Of a stretch of 64,000 nucleotides of DNA, positions 1 to 14,822 are shown in pieces (position 1 is the stretch's first letter; the number at the start of each line of letters is the position of its first letter). Under the pieces are notes generated by a model. It worked only from the letters and a program-made list of their open reading frames with translations, did not search any database and was not told the origin of the DNA. The stretch lies in assembly GCA_008508345.1 (NCBI GenBank), contig QNGE01001300.1, positions 27,801 through 91,800 on the forward strand, in the 5' to 3' direction. This stretch comes from Paragonimus westermani (taxonomy: Eukaryota > Platyhelminthes > Trematoda > Plagiorchiida > Troglotrematidae). The position numbers were made by a program, and so were the translations under genes.

Positions 1-3000
1 GATCTTAGTTATGTTGTCGATTTGCCCATCAAATGGAACTTCAGTTTAACTGCACGAATGAAGTGGAGTATCAAACATCCGATACAGTTGACGTCTCACT
101 GCTACGAGATGTTTGCATAAATAGTCTGAATTCTATGAAAAAACGCAGTCTTTAGCATAAATTATCAAGTTTTGCCATAATGAATTGACTGATCAGTTAC
201 CATCAGTTACCCATCTATTTTTCACAATTTCTTTGTCTCGGACTGCTATGATCTTCTTTCTCGTGTTGGTAAGATAAGATGGAACAGCATGCTAAAGCGA
301 GTTACACTTGCCTAGCCCGCAATGTGAAATATGGATTCACATTTTATATGACTGTTACAGATGACGTCAATGAGGTAGACAGGTTTCAATTAACCTTAAC
401 TTAAATCGATCAGTATAGCAGCTCTATTGATTCAGTGATGTTATGAGAAGCATGATCTTCTCACGTGGTTAGATGTTCTTCTGCAGTTTGCGGCTTTAAA
501 TTAAACAGATGCATTACCTGGTCAAAGCACATTCTTAGGTTTTGTTTAGACTGAATATTTCGGTCCTGTTACCTACTAAATCAAAAACTGGAATACCACT
601 TCTTCGTACGCAAAAATGTATCCACTAATTTCCACAAATATATGTTAACCTCAGGCAAACCATCGGTTTCCGGCATGATGTGATGCGGAACTGTTGCGCT
701 TGATAAACTTTCGCGGCCGCAACGCGTCAAACGGTGTCTGCAATCATTCATCAAATAGCAATCCATTCTTCGAACCCGGTCTTTCCATCAATTAGTTGAC
801 CAGAAATATTGACGATGTTTCTCCTATTGGTTGCTTTGAGAGCTTCTTTCACGACAGAATAATATCATCAGCACTGTTTTCTGCTTGGTTCTATTCCCTT
901 CAAGCGCAAGCAAATGGAGATGCAACACATGCAACAACCTGTGCTTTTCACTGCGGAAGAATTAGGAACTAACAAATTCAACTCTGCAACATGATGCATC
1001 TTCGGAAAACATTTCTTCTAAAGAAGGGTCAAGCTGCTTTTGCGTTACACGTGAATGGAGTGTTAACTTGACGCTACTGTAACCTAAACGAATCACATCT
1101 GGCTCAGTTGCTGGATGGTTGTGCGCTTCTATTTTACCCAGCTTGATATCGGGCACGTTGGCGACAAACTAGCTGCCTGATTGAAGGACAAACTTTGGCT
1201 TCACGAACATCCTGTGGATTAATGGTTGATCATTTCGAGAGCCAATATTAACCTTCTTAATAAAAGTCAGTGGTGGCCACTTTTCAAACGATGTGAAATG
1301 TTCAACTATCCATCCGGGCAATGAGGCAGCAACGTAGTATCCATCCTTGATCCAAAGTGTGACCACTGAATTTTTAGAAACCTGGCCTCATCAACACCAC
1401 ATTGTGTGGCTATTTCCTTTCTGCAACCAACAGAACGGTGAATCTCAGCCGCTGGTTTCCTGATTATTTGTAGAAATTATATCGCCTAAAGGCCAAAGTG
1501 TTTCTGTGGAGTGTGATGTGTTCCTGATCGGGATGAACACAGCGAATGAGCCGTCACCAACGTTTACTCTATGCTTCTCGCGTTTCAGTCCGTCCCATGT
1601 TTCCACAGAACTCTTGAGATGTTAGGTGAGTAATCGGTTACATTTGGTGTTTCTCGGTTTGCTTTTGATGTCACATGTGTGCTAATAACATATGGAGCTC
1701 CCATTACATTGAACATAATGGTAAGCGCTGTAATTAGTGTGTACCGAAGAGGAGTGGGTTGTTATTGGATACACGCACGTGGTATGCTTGCGGTTCGTTG
1801 CTTTGTGGGTCACGCGTGTGTGGGTAGTAAGTGAACTGGACCTCACATATTTTGGGAGCTGAAGTGTTTGCGCCTTCACATACACATTGTGAGACCGGTT
1901 ACTCCGGGAACACCGCAAGTTTGTTAGAGCGAACGATTAGTGGATAATAGGAAGAGTAACTTTGTGGCAGTCTTGAGTAGAACAGTACCGGCACACTCAA
2001 TTGATAACCGTTCGGTACGCGCCATCAAATAAATCTAACCTTGTATTCCGAATTAAAAACAGGGTGTATTTCTTCCCTGAGCCACAAGATAGATCTTTCA
2101 TGAACGAATGTACACATCATCAGCTGACCCACGTCGCAGCCAGGTGTTATCTCTTTTGTAAACACTGACCACCCTGGGAGACATGACTAGCTGGCCTGAC
2201 GTCGAATCACCTGGTCAACAATCTGTTTCCTCATCAGTGAACTAGTTGTCTTGGCCATGTTTTCCTTCTATAGACCACTATCGAATTAAATAGTGTCCCA
2301 TTTATTTTCTCGAATTCAGGATAGTTATGTTTCACAGGGTGCAGGCAGACTGGAGTTGGCTGGAAACACCCATGTTTATGTAATTTTCTGTTGCTCTGCT
2401 CGCAGCCGGTTAAGGACGAGTCAAACGGTGATTTCGTTATCTGAATCGAAAACTTAGCATTACAGGGGTACGCACGGAAAGGAATACTCAAAGAGAATAC
2501 TAGCACAGTGGAAAACAAGTCGAATATTATATGTTGAAATAGCCGACGGACGTAAGCTAACTGGAGTCAGAGAAGATCCGACTAGAGGCCATTGAAATGT
2601 CAAACACAGCGACCAGCCTGTGCTTGACACGTCTGCTGGTGACGCTTTTAGTGTAGAGTCTGGTAGGTCAGTTAAATCAAGAATGTCAGGACACTTGGTG
2701 AGAGGTGTTTGCAAGTCACTCGTGTTATTTGACGGTTTGGTAACACCTAGGTTTTCAAGCAAAATTTGGCAGGCAGTTAACTTTTGAGGTATTTCGAGCA
2801 AGGTTAAACCAAACAGCTATGAGAAATCTATATAAGTATTTTTGGGAGAATATCGATTTCCACTGTTGTGCGGTTGGTACGCTTTTTCGTAGCAGAAGTT
2901 CGTTTCCAGAAATGCTCCAAGAAATAGACTCATATGTTCTGGATGAAACTCACCCGGGAATCAACCACATACAAGCTGGTACTCGTATAAAACGACAGAT

Positions 3001-3422
3001 GAGGGAAGCAGTTGTCGTGTTAGTACTGGCCAGTTGCTACTAAACCACCCCGTAAATGCAGATCACGCTCACGAATAAGTCTTGAACTTCACTGCACGCT
3101 GGTCTGCATCGATTTCGCTGTTTATACACAAATAGAACATTACTTTTCCCATGGTTAACATGCATTAGAAAGAAGTTGGACTTTCATCTTTGTAGCTCAT
3201 GTCTATCGGTACCTTCAGCTCTGTTATGTTACGCTTAGTCGTTTAATTTAACGTTCTGAAAATACATTTTTCGGGTACCTCTGAAAGAGTGACACCTGCC
3301 TGCTTTTCGCAGTTCATGATTATCAGGACACTTATCAGTTTCCACACCAGCCAGTAACTCCTAATTTTTGATCAAGTGAAACGCTTCGTTGTTTATTTGA
3401 AAATATGCACTTGTTCATAATT
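1..3422. other. Non-coding stretch, no gene recognised
   Basis: AT-rich sequence with only short, unrelated open frames on both strands and none that resembles a known protein. No tRNA, splice-leader or mobile-element signature was recognised. It is probably intergenic or intronic DNA made of decayed repeats. Confidence 0.5.
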
Positions 3423-3613
3423 CACTCCTGCCTAGTGGGAGCTCAATGACACAATGTTCAACACAGTCACCTCAAGAAAATATGGCTGAAGTTCTAATCC
3501 CAGCCATGGCAACGACATCTACTATTGAAGAAAGAGTCTGACTGCGAATGCTGTGATCAACTCTGGATGGTATTCAACCTGAAAATAACCAAAATTCTAA
3601 CTACGCATCGTCA
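3423..3613 (+). mobile_element. Ancient copy of the hammerhead SINE, ribozyme region deleted
   Basis: This stretch aligns end to end with the SINE at 40875-41126 (read on its minus strand) but is heavily diverged. The head keeps GCCTAGTGGGAGCTCAATG against GCCTAATGTGAGGTCAATG. The B-box area reads GTTCTAATCCCAGCC, followed by ATGGCAACGACATCTACTA. The 3' part keeps TCTGACTGCGAATGCTGTG and CTGAAAATAACCAAA. The roughly 60-base middle section that carries the hammerhead core (CTGATGAG, stem II, GAAA) and the following spacer is missing, and the copy joins directly from the ACTACTGA position to GAAGAAAGAGTCTGACTG. The tail motif is also mutated. This is most likely an old insertion that lost the ribozyme by deletion. 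A ribozyme-free subfamily is an alternative that one copy cannot exclude. Confidence 0.7.
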
Positions 3614-4847
3614 ATCTCAACATCCGCATGAATACGGCTAACGTGGAACGCAGGTAAGATAAACCACTGAACGATTCTAATAAGGCACGTCCTATAACCA
3701 GTAGCGATAAGACACCTGAAGTTCACCCCACAGTGCGCAAAATATCAGGCAGAACTGACTTACAGCAACGAAATTTGCAGCAGAGTTTTGCAATATACCG
3801 CCTTGGCTGATATTGTCTGTCGTAGTCACATGTCCTCATGTGACCTCAGGTCTAAATGTGACCTCGTATTTTCAGATTGTCGCGCAACAGTTGCTTTCCG
3901 ATCGAATCTTTCCTGATTGTCATGTGTACGTGCATGTTAACATGAACAAACACGTTCCTGCGATTTATGTTATACAGACAATGGGAGAAGTTGCCTACGT
4001 CACATTTATCCGTTGCTGGTACTCGTAGACTGATCCGTTTTAACCATCACAACACACCTGCTGTGACAAGTTTTGCTAAGATGGCTCGGAAATCAATGGT
4101 AACGTATTTAAATACTAGAGATTAAAATTAAACCACTCGCAGCTTGTTGTTTGAGCAGTCTGGTTCAAAGAGGCACTGTAGACTCCGTAGTGGACAGAGG
4201 ATTTTGACCCAGTTCGTAATTCCTCACTATGATATGGTGAAGGTGGATTAATGCCTTCAGGTTGTTTATAAAACACACAGCTGATTGGCGCAAAGTGGGA
4301 GTGCCTAACCTAATCATGAGCTAGCAATAGGCGGTCCAGAGCGAAACTTGCGAAACGGCGAGTAAACAACCGTAACTTTGAACTAGCATTTGTGACTATC
4401 TTTCTAAAATCTGGTGGCAAAATGAATGTTCTTAAAACGATAGGTTCCAAGTCATTTTAAACAACCCTTTGTGCCTAGGACATCATTTTACAGAGCAAGA
4501 TTAGACAAGTTGGATTACCCTCATATTAACCTAGAACCGATTGTCTGTTGTCCACTAGCAGAGATTGTCAAGAGGAATTTAAATATTTTAACTCGATTGT
4601 GTTCCTAACAGTCCTCTGAATTTTTCTTTCGCCAATCTATCTTAGCGGAGGGTTAAATGAACGTTTAATCTTCCAAACAAAAATTAAACTTATGAAACGG
4701 ACTTTGCCGCAACCCGTTGATATTTACGCAGCAATTTTAAAGAACCCCATTTTTGACTATTGTTCTAAAACGACCATCCGATAAATAATTGATGACTGAT
4801 GTCAGAAACCTTCCATCTTACTTTCAACCTGCGCGTGAATGATGCAC

Positions 4848-4886
4848 ACTTCAATAATAATACTTCAATACTTCAATAATAATACT
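4848..4886. repeat. Short tandem duplication, ACTTCAATAATAAT units
   Basis: The sequence ACTTCAATAATAATACTTCA is followed at once by a second copy starting ACTTCAATAATAATACT. This gives nearly two copies of a 22-bp unit that itself contains a partial duplication. It is a simple replication-slippage repeat with no sign of function. Confidence 0.8.
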
Positions 4887-7800
4887 ATGGAAAATTCGGA
4901 ATGGAAAACAAGAAAGTAATTAGTCAAGAATGTGTTGACAATGCGAAGGTTGAGCAGCACCTAAGTACGACTGCGGCGGTCTATGCGAAAAATCATAAAA
5001 TTCAAATCACGCATCAGATGCCATGGGAACCATACTAACTGCTTATTATTTCCAATGACTAATCACTGCTTCAAATGTGCAAAAACTCTATCGTTTTTCG
5101 AAAGGTTCGTTGACGGAAGATGATTGGATGCTGAGTGTACGACCTATGTTAATACTACTGAGTAGGACTGGTAAATTGAACAATATTGTCACGTCGGTTT
5201 AAAGCTAACAAGACTGACAGGATAGTTTTCGTAGATTAACTTATGCTTTGAAGCCGAAAAACGGGCAAGCGTTTCAGAGAATACACCGTATTTGATCGGA
5301 TACGCAACACAAATATTGTTAATGTGTTTCCTAAATCGTCCGAGTTTTCTTACAATTCCAGGGTTAAAGAATTATTGATAAACAATGTTTACTTCTTGAT
5401 AAAACTTCTGCTCAACCAACCAAACGATTCGTACTTGGAGTAAGATTTAAACTTGGCGAATCCGCAAGTCATGTGATTATCACTGACAATTGATCTTTTC
5501 TTCCATCAGTGACCAGCATTTACGTTTACTTATCAAGCTGCAAAATTTAAACACTTTATTCCCGGTTCCTTCAGAGGGATACTGTAAACATCTTGAGATG
5601 TGGCCGCATGCCAGTTTTCTATAGTGCATCCTAATGGGTGAGAGTGTGGACTACTTAGAACTACTGCTCGTAATTTTTCGAAACTAGCTCTCGTTACACT
5701 GTTGACAAAACAATACATTATCTTTGAACATTTTCGTTTGTGCTGGCAAGAACTACGAGACCAGGCAAGCGTGCTTTGATTTAATTTTGAACGACCGTCT
5801 ATATTCTTAATATCGTGTTGTGTAAACAACGAGAATGTACATAATCAACAAGTCAATTGACACTCAGTATACAGATTCCTACCACTAAGTCTAGATATTT
5901 TCTCTTCAATGGTTAACGCATATTCCCCTGATTTCATCAATAATTATGTATCATTATAGCTGTGATATTATGTCGAAGGTTCAGAAGACGATTTCTCGGA
6001 CTGAATAAACTCGGGTTCAAACTAAGATCGTAACCTATTTTTAAGACTACTGCAAATTTTCCTCTTGTTAGCAAGAGACAAATTGTACATCGTGGATGTG
6101 TTCTGACCGAGATCAAAGCCCATCATTAGACCGACTCATAGTTCTAACCTGCTAGTAGAGGGAACCAGAGAAATCTGGATTTATCTGTGAGGTTTCATGG
6201 GCAAACGTAGTAGACGAAATAATGACCAGTAAGAACAGAAGGGATCATTAATTCGCCTGTTATCTTCTTAACAGTCGAAGCCTGTCCATCAGGGTTTGTG
6301 TACTGGAGCCCATTTTTGTTAGTTTTGTCAAATTCATCTGGTACCACAGTGAAGATTTTTCTGTGTAGTGATTAGAGGTGGCAAAACGTAAACAGCGTGT
6401 ATGTGGCCTCTCGGCGCAGAATAAATTCAACTGGAAAACAGGATTTAGACTCGTGTGATATGAGCATTCTTGATGCAACCAGTGGGTGTTGCATTCTATA
6501 TCGTCCGAGTGCAAAACAAAGCCTGAAATTTGTCGCAGTGTTTAGTTTTATTTACAATAACGATTCCGTGCAAAATTAGACATGTGGCGCTCAAACGTTT
6601 ATTGTAATACTATCTTTATCCTGGTTCCTTGAAGCTGCAGTCGAGCTTTGACACAAGAACAACCAATAACAATTCACTTCTGAAACGCACAGGTATATTT
6701 TGTACTATCATGTACGGTTATGAACAATTTGATTTGTTGTCCAACAAACCAACTGAAAGTGGTCGCACCTTGAGAAACCTTTTCGATTTAGGAAATATTA
6801 AGCTCATTAGAATGAAGATGAATTTCTGCGTAGGAAAAGCGTAATATATAAGGCTCACTGACAACTCATCCAGAAGTCCTTAGCAAGGTTGTAGACTCGA
6901 ATGGTTAATCTGAACTTATTGAGTTACTCACTAGTTTATAACCGGCAACCGAGAATGAACAACTGTGTAAGAATAACTACCGGACGATGAAATATTCAGT
7001 ATTAAACAGAAATCCCATGATAATGCAGTTTCTCGCAAATTCAAAATTAGAGGTTCAAAAGGAGGAAATATTTCACACATTGAAGAGTTCCTTGGTGCAC
7101 AAAATCTTGCGCCTTAAGCGCATGTCGTAAGCAACAGGTGCAGTCTAATGTGACCTCAAAAGTGCGACACATTTCATTGGTGTGGATTTCACACATTTTT
7201 GCACAGAAATTTAGACATCAACATCGTTCATTGATGCAATCACGAAATAGGATCTCTTTTGTGTCACCTGCAAGCAGATGACTGTGTGTACGTAACATAC
7301 CATTTTGTGACGCATCAGTCACTCAGTCTAACAACAGCTTCAATAAAACCTTTCCGCTGTCTGTCAGCATTTTGAACGTTACAATGTCCATACCTATTGA
7401 TTGAGACATCAACATCATACTTATCTCCATTGGTAAATGTTGTGACGTCGGATTTTCCCCTGAAGTTTTTAATGCACATCGATGCCAGTGAGAAAGTTTC
7501 ATAAAAGGGCCGACGTTTTTCGTTTGCTTCATGGTTCCAGAGACAGACACTTGTTGTTGATTCAGAAACAAATTTTGAGATTCCTCTGAAATGCCGCGGT
7601 GGTCAAAGTGCACGATACCCAGAAATATTTTGCAGTTCTCTATTGTGGTCGAAGCAATCATGGGATAAGTAAAGAAGCACTCGGCAGGGATGTCGAATTT
7701 CTTGTTTGAAGGGCCTTACATTAAACAGTTGTCATGTATATGCGCAAATGTGTGAGATTACCTTATACACATGTCATCCAATTGCAAAGATTCACTAAGA

Positions 7801-10800
7801 ACAACGTGAACTTATTCATCGGGTTTGATATTTGAGCTATTAAATTGCATCCGCTTTTCAACGGTTGCACTTGACGAACCGATTTGAACTCTGATGGCAC
7901 GTACCCATTCCGGTATTCGAATGTAGAGGCTTCAAATACTTTATTACGGGTAACAAAATGTTCGTTATTTTATATCTAGATTGGTGATCATTTTACGAGT
8001 TGAACACGAGTTGTTTAGCTATAAAAGCAATTTCTGGACAATGCGACAAAAAACTGGTGCATCAAAATTTGTGCTCCAAAACCACTTAATCTAATGATAC
8101 ACGTTGCATGTGACGTGGACATGCTAGTGTTTGTTCAATACCTTCCTTTTTGTCAGTTACATGCAAAACTCAACGATTTACAAGAAGTTCATGGTAAAGT
8201 AAGAAACATGTTTTGGATGAATAAACCCACGACGCCTACCACAGAATTAGTCCATCTAGCAGATACACGATCGCGATCCACAAAAACTCAAGTTTTTCCC
8301 AACCATTGTCTTACCACTCTACGCATTTCCCTAAAGTATATCCTACCTCACAAAACTACACCTAACCCGTATATACTTCCAAGAATAGGTTTTGGAAAAC
8401 TTATGGTGGTCTGTTTGCTCTGTTTTGATGATTCAACTTCACTCACTTCATCCACTGCGCTCAAAATTTTACATGTAATTTCTATGTTCTCGGACGGATA
8501 GTCTCAAATCTTAGTAAGGCTCCTGTTAGTTGATTAATACTGGTCGAATCCATGCTGGGATTTTCGTTTTCCATGTGTAGTTAGTTCACGAAACACCATT
8601 TAATAACACGTTTCTCAATCTCTGTAGATCTTGTTTCATGTACGAAGTATGTGGTCCCTAAAATTGCTTCTGTGTAGGCGTTATATACATTGATTACACT
8701 AACGTTCTGAAAAAACAGAAGAAACCAGATAGCAACGGATGTGAGCAACTTTTCAGCGGATATATAAAGATACATAAATGACAACGATATATTTCGTTTT
8801 TCATGTTCTCGGAAGCGTCAATGACTGTACACATTAAGCTTGCTTAGGTTCACTTGAAGTACCGATGGCATTAATTTGTTTCTTGGGGCTGCCAGTATGC
8901 TGTAATTGGTATCCAACATATTTTCATACGCATAACCGTTGACGTTAGTGCTCGCAGGAGAAGCATATAATTAGGCTTGGTTTGAAACAAGCGCGCGTGA
9001 TAGCAGTCCAATTTCACGGACTACCCCAACGTAATTCGTAAGTGTTTCCATTCTTCTGGCCTGCTTTAGAAGCAGCAGCTCTGGTGGAAAATAAAACGCA
9101 TTGCAGTTGCTGAGAACGGAAAGCCGGCAGGTCTAGATAGCAAGATGGTAGCGTTTGCTATCTTGTAATTGCCCCAGCAATGACCTCATCATTATGACTA
9201 AAATGAATGTAAACACAGCGCAGTATTTAGATGTCACGAGGTTCTGTATTCTTGACATCCTGAAGTAGTGAACTTAGTCTGCACAAGTCCACTATGTGCT
9301 ATTTTAGTTTGTACAGTAGATTTGTCCTGAAGTTTTCTGAGGACATGGCAGCTCGCTTGGCGCTGTGGCTGTGCCACTGTGGTCCTATCGCCTTATATCT
9401 TTGAGTAGACAGCAGCACTTACGTGGACACGGTGGTTAAATTATCCTTAAGAGCTATTACCAGCTTATACAGTCAACGCGATGCGGCTTCGTAGTACGCC
9501 TTATGACACTACCCCTTCCTGATTCAATGAGTGTTTACTTGTGATTGTTAAAACAAAAGCCGAATAACTATTATGGCTGTAAATTGTTTGATTCGATCGT
9601 TGCTTTCCGGGCATTTTCCAGTAACTTTTCGTCTGAGATATGTAGAATTCTTTGTACCATGAACGGAATTGAGATTTTCGGGCACAGCATTACAAGCAAA
9701 GCAGTGAGCATTTTTTCATTGAGTGAACATTATTATTCAGCATGAAGAAAGCAAACTTCTTTCTTCCTCAAATGCATATCTGACCAAAAACACTGGTGAA
9801 ATTTGGCTCCTCCCAGACTGCAACAATGATCTTACTAAGTGGTACCATTTAAAGAGGAATTATGACATACCAGACCTATAGCTCAAAATTTAAGGTCTGT
9901 TGTTGTCACAGTCAAAGGTATAGTGATGAACTAACCTCAACATTCAATATATTTACTCCTTTGCATAATTAATGCACTCACTATCACAGTACTCTTGCCA
10001 AGTTATCAACAGAAACCGTATGGTGACCATTAACGATAACTATTAGAACGTACACAAGTAGAGTTTTCTCGTCAACAGTACACAGCTCTGTACAATCACG
10101 TGGTTCCAGGTGTTATCTTTCTTAAGTTTGTTTTATGAAGCATCTCAATAAATTAGCGTACATTGTTCTGCAATGCCTTGCACGATTCACATTGTAGGAA
10201 CTTCGATATTCCTGATGTCTTCTGGCCCAAACGCTGTCAGATGTGCCGACTATATACTGCATACAAATTCCAATTATCAAACTATGCATACGTATTTTGA
10301 ACTTACAATCAGAGGACAACCTCACTGGAGACTGTCATACAAACAAGTTCATGAGATACTTAACCCCTCAAAACGTTGTGGTATTTTTAAGTAGTAAAAT
10401 GTCCAAAAATTGAAAAGATGTTTATTTCAACGGTGTAGATTTTCAGAACCATTAATTTAAAGTACGTACATTTTGCAAAAACTGCGACCCAGGTATATTT
10501 TTTCATTTTAGTGACAGATTGTAGTGGCATAATGACCATTTTCAAACTTCATGATGAACAACCGTCATACTTCTGTAGTTCCTTTCTTTATGTATCGTCA
10601 GCGTTCGTGATTATATATGGATATCAGTCATTTAGTGGTAGATCACAGTGTGTATTGAAAATAGATAACTTACCGACCATGTAGTCAAAAAGGACCATAT
10701 TAATGTGCGAAAAGACACTGTGACGAAATGATTGGCGGTCTAGCGACGAGAGTTTTGCTTAAACATAGTAATGTTTATTCGCAGTTAAATTAAATCAAGC

Positions 10801-12643
10801 TTTGGAAAACAGAAGTACAGCTTTGGGGCAAAATCTGAAAATCCGTGAAAAGTACATGGTTCGTCTTTTCGTTTCACTGGAATGTAGTCGTCGCACTGCT
10901 GCGGCACTACACTGTACAATTTGCCATGTATCCAGTCACAGCCGAACAGTTAGGAAAATGGCTGAACTTCGAAATTCGTAGATTGTTTGTAGACTTCATC
11001 GGCGAGTCACTGAAATCAACTTTCGCCTGTTGTTTACTAACTGCCAAACTGTTTGCGTACACTGCAGCCGGAGATCGATAAAACTGCTTAAGCTCCAACC
11101 GTTTGCGTGATGTTTTTGGTGAGAAATCAGAGACCTCATGGTAAGCAAAATTCATGCCATCAATTTAGCCCAGTATGTAGTAAACAGCTTCGCCTACAAG
11201 TGTCCTTGAAAAACTCGGAACAAACGCCTCTCTCACTATAAAAAACGAATATCCTTCAACTTAGGAAGACGTGTAATTAAGAGAGGTATGTAAATACTAT
11301 ATGGGACCTGCTGAGAGAATTAATTTTGCGTCGCTGATATCGCTAGTAAGCACACGTCAGCTGTAGAATATAAAACTAGCTTTCGTTACGCAATCTCAAG
11401 TTTCTTGTAATTTGTATCTGATTTGTGGTAGCAGCCAAACAAACGCGTTCGCCACAATTCAACTAGGCCACCGATAGCATGACGCTATTGAGAATGAAAC
11501 AGAAGCTATTTAAGCAGTCTGCATGAATGCCAGGACAAATAGCTAGCACCGTAGCAACTCTGTTCATGTCGAATTTCTGTAAGCAAGTAGACGACGCTAG
11601 GACGACACCAGGTTTCAGTGTCTGCTTCTGTTCACAGTGGATGTTTTGTGGTACCTTGCACCCACGACATTAGTTTGTGTTTGTCTGATCAGTCAGTAAC
11701 CACTTCGGATGCATCAGTCTTCGCAGACTCAAGGAACCATTCCGAAACCTGCCCAATTTTAGGTTCAAAATGTTTTTTCAACCATTTATTCATTGTGACA
11801 AACTTCGGGATGTTTTACATACATTTATTTAATGCACAAAGATCTAAAAGCCTCTACAATCAGTTACCGAAGCCTCGTATTGTATTGTATCTAGAAGTGA
11901 CACTTAAGTCTCACACCTCCACAGACATTCAATTTTGTACCCGGCATAAGCAGTACATCTAAACTTCATGTACGGTAGTCCCATCAAGAAAAAAACGATT
12001 TCTGGCACATGATTTATAACACACTGACCTCGTCGTGTTTTTCGTGCGTGCATGAGCACATGAGATATGACGTTGCCTACGTCACCGTATTTCTTATAGG
12101 CCTTAAATTTGCACCTTTCAATGTTGCTCCATAATTTATTTAAGCACTTGTTACTTCTTTATGTCTTGTCGTCTTCCAGAAAATTCCAGGGAAGCTGATT
12201 GACCAGAGAGCATCAAGGATATGTACTTTATCCCCAGCTAACAATATTGTTCGAATAATCAAAAATTCTTTTTCAAACTACGGCATAGCGCGAACTCAGC
12301 TTGGACCTTGTGTAGTGGTATACTTCGAACCAGAAAGCTGGAAACGGTGTCCTCGAACGTGGATGATGTAATTTTCAAACCACTTAACTGATCTAAACAT
12401 GTTAAAAACCACAGGCTAGCTGCTGGTTATTGCAAAGTTCACGATTTGAAAATCCTGAACGAGCTTCGATGGAGAGAGTGGGAACACATTACAGTGTTCT
12501 ATACAGTAGAATGGCGAGGAGCGAAAATGCGCATATTATGGGACTACTTCAAATGGAACCTGGGAACAGTTCAAATGGGGCAATTTTGGATGACCGCAAC
12601 ATATAATGAGACCTAATGTATGTCATATTTATAATCTCCTGCG

Positions 12644-12684
12644 CTTCCAGAAAAGTCTTCCAGAAGAGTCCAGAAAGGTCTTCA
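12644..12684. repeat. Short tandem repeat, TTCCAGAAAAGTC-like, three units
   Basis: Three imperfect 12-13 bp units follow each other: CTTCCAGAAAAGT, CTTCCAGAAGAGT and CCAGAAAGGTCTTC. This is a small imperfect minisatellite in otherwise featureless DNA. Confidence 0.7.
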
Positions 12685-14822
12685 CTGAATGATTAATGAA
12701 ACAAATCTGATATATTGATTCGCCGCTGCACGGTCGTATATCGTCATGGTGTACGAGAAGTGGAAAAACCAATGTTTTAACTTATGTAGCACAAACAGAC
12801 ATTGTTATGTAATAGGTTAAGTCAGGACTTAGCTTTCCACTCAACATGGCCACCAGACCAGCAGTATCAATATGAAACTCAGTGATGACGTCTAAGCAAA
12901 TACATTGGCATTATCACAGTCTTTTCAACTGCAATTGGCTCATGTTTTTCCAACTGGAAATCAGTTGTCTGATTACACTATTTTAATTTCTGTAGTAAAT
13001 TGTCCCTTGAAACAACAGCTTACAGCTTATCAGGTCGCATCTGATTATTTCTTCGGACTTGAAGTAACTGTAAAATTGGCTCCACTTTGTATTCGAAGTG
13101 TTCTTCAGAAGGCTGTGAAACACTCAAACGTAGCCGTTTACAAAAATTGAGTTTTGACTTTCCTCATTTCCGGACACTACTTCAACACTAAAAGACAAAC
13201 TGTGTTGGTTGACAACAAGGCCGTTTTCACTTGCCGTGCACAATTTATTATGCCTGAGATAAAACGACTAGCGAACAAAAGTTAGATAAACATTTTCCTA
13301 GTGGTGTGGACAAGAGAGCTTCAGAAACAACATTTATCTACCCATTTTTCTGCGCTTATGTCGTTAACAAAAGCTACACATATAAGATGGTCTATAGAAT
13401 AAGCAACATTTCGTCGACGAAAACATCTCGATCTGTTAAAGATTTATATGGCCAGGAGTTACCCTCTGCGAGTTGTATGCTGGAAGGTGGTGTACCAGGT
13501 GGTTGAAACTCGTTTGGTTTGCTATCGTTTTAACATTGGACGAAACACAACCAGAGGGTAGTTAATTGTCAGGAGGATACATATGTGCGACTTAATTTTC
13601 ACGTCATTCTGGTGCTATTTTCGCAAATGTACATATATATGTGCTGGACTTGGCCAATTATATAAACAGAAACCAACTGAACTCCGTACTTTCTGTTTGT
13701 TTTTTTAAAAAAACCCAATGATTTGTAAATAGAAACAATGTGATCTTATTCATGGTATAATCTGTCAAGTGGTTAGAACTTTTGTGCAGGTTTCCGAGCA
13801 ATTCCAGATACTTATCGTAAGCACTGAGAACAGCCAGCAGTACGGCTGTAATATATCTATGTAAACTGTGTTTTTAGTATCCTGCGTTGTAGCACTAACA
13901 TTGTGAAAGATACTCTTGCGTAGCCTCTCGTTTCCTCCCAAACACTTAACATTACTACTAAGAAAAGCCTCCCAGAACCGCTGTTACGTGATACTACCAA
14001 TTGTTTGGTTCTGTGCAGTTTGGGAAATCTGAACCTGTATGTCTTGGTTGACACCTAGACTGAGAGACACGGAATTTTGATTTGAAACTCTTGAACGCTT
14101 TGTCCGTGGTCACTCGCTTGCCTCACACAGAGAGTAATTGTCTCACTACTTTTTGGGAAATGTCGTTGCAAAAGTCCTCAAAGAAGAATACTTTTTAGGA
14201 CTTCAAAACTTTAAGTCAGCTCTTGCAGTCGTTGTGTATGAAATCCCACTGGCAAGTATAATGAAAGGTTTCAGGTTACACTTAACCTACCACTGCCACT
14301 ATATCGGGAACATAACTATAACCACACAGCTCTTAACAGCTGGTTGATATCTAAAATTGTCATCATGTAAAGGAACTCGTTTTTGTTATTGTTGGGGATG
14401 TCACATACCTCCCAAAAAACCATCCACTAACTGGAATGAGCATTTACTGTTTTTTTCGTGAAGCCGAATTTCTTTGATGTACCATCATCACATACTGGAC
14501 GCTGGTTTGCTTGTTTTTTCACCCGATGGCTTCACGAGCTATAAAAACGCAAGAGCTGCATTTTGTACTTTGACTTCGACTTTTCGGCACTCGGAAATTT
14601 CGACTGAGACAATAAATGCTCTTTCCGGGAGACCAGTGTTTTTCCTTCCTAGTCGGTTTTGGAGGAATCGGCTCTTCGGGGTACAACAGTGCGTACTATA
14701 TCACCTCGTCGTAGGAATCGTTCCATCTCAATTACATCCATTTGGTCGTTCCGCGACATAACAGTTACTTAGACCGACAAACTCACCCGCCCTAGTTACT
14801 GTTCACATAATTTTACTGTTAT

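Larger units (their letters stand above)
3614..14822. other. Long non-coding stretch, no gene recognised
   Basis: I found no recognisable coding exon, structural RNA or full mobile element here. The longest open frame (8094-8501, plus, 135 codons) has no recognisable domain and is of chance length at this composition. Small features inside are a 22-bp tandem duplication at 4848, a 13-bp triplet at 12644, a 16-nt hairpin (CACATGTCCTCATGTG) near 3827, and a 9-bp stem hairpin near 9136-9166 (AGATAGCAA and its complement). Confidence 0.5.

Noticed and set aside
2226..2237. Minus-strand CTGATGAGGAAAC, both hammerhead core strings side by side
   Set aside because: There is no stem II between the strings, no cleavage triplet and no pairing stem I. 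Chance or a relic that cannot be shown.
4170..4230. CTCCGTAGTGGACAG and AGTTCGTAATTCC, a possible SINE head
   Set aside because: Only the two short boxes resemble the family. The flanking head and ribozyme sequence is absent.
8094..8501. 135-codon open frame on plus
   Set aside because: Chance length at this composition, with no domain and no splice support.
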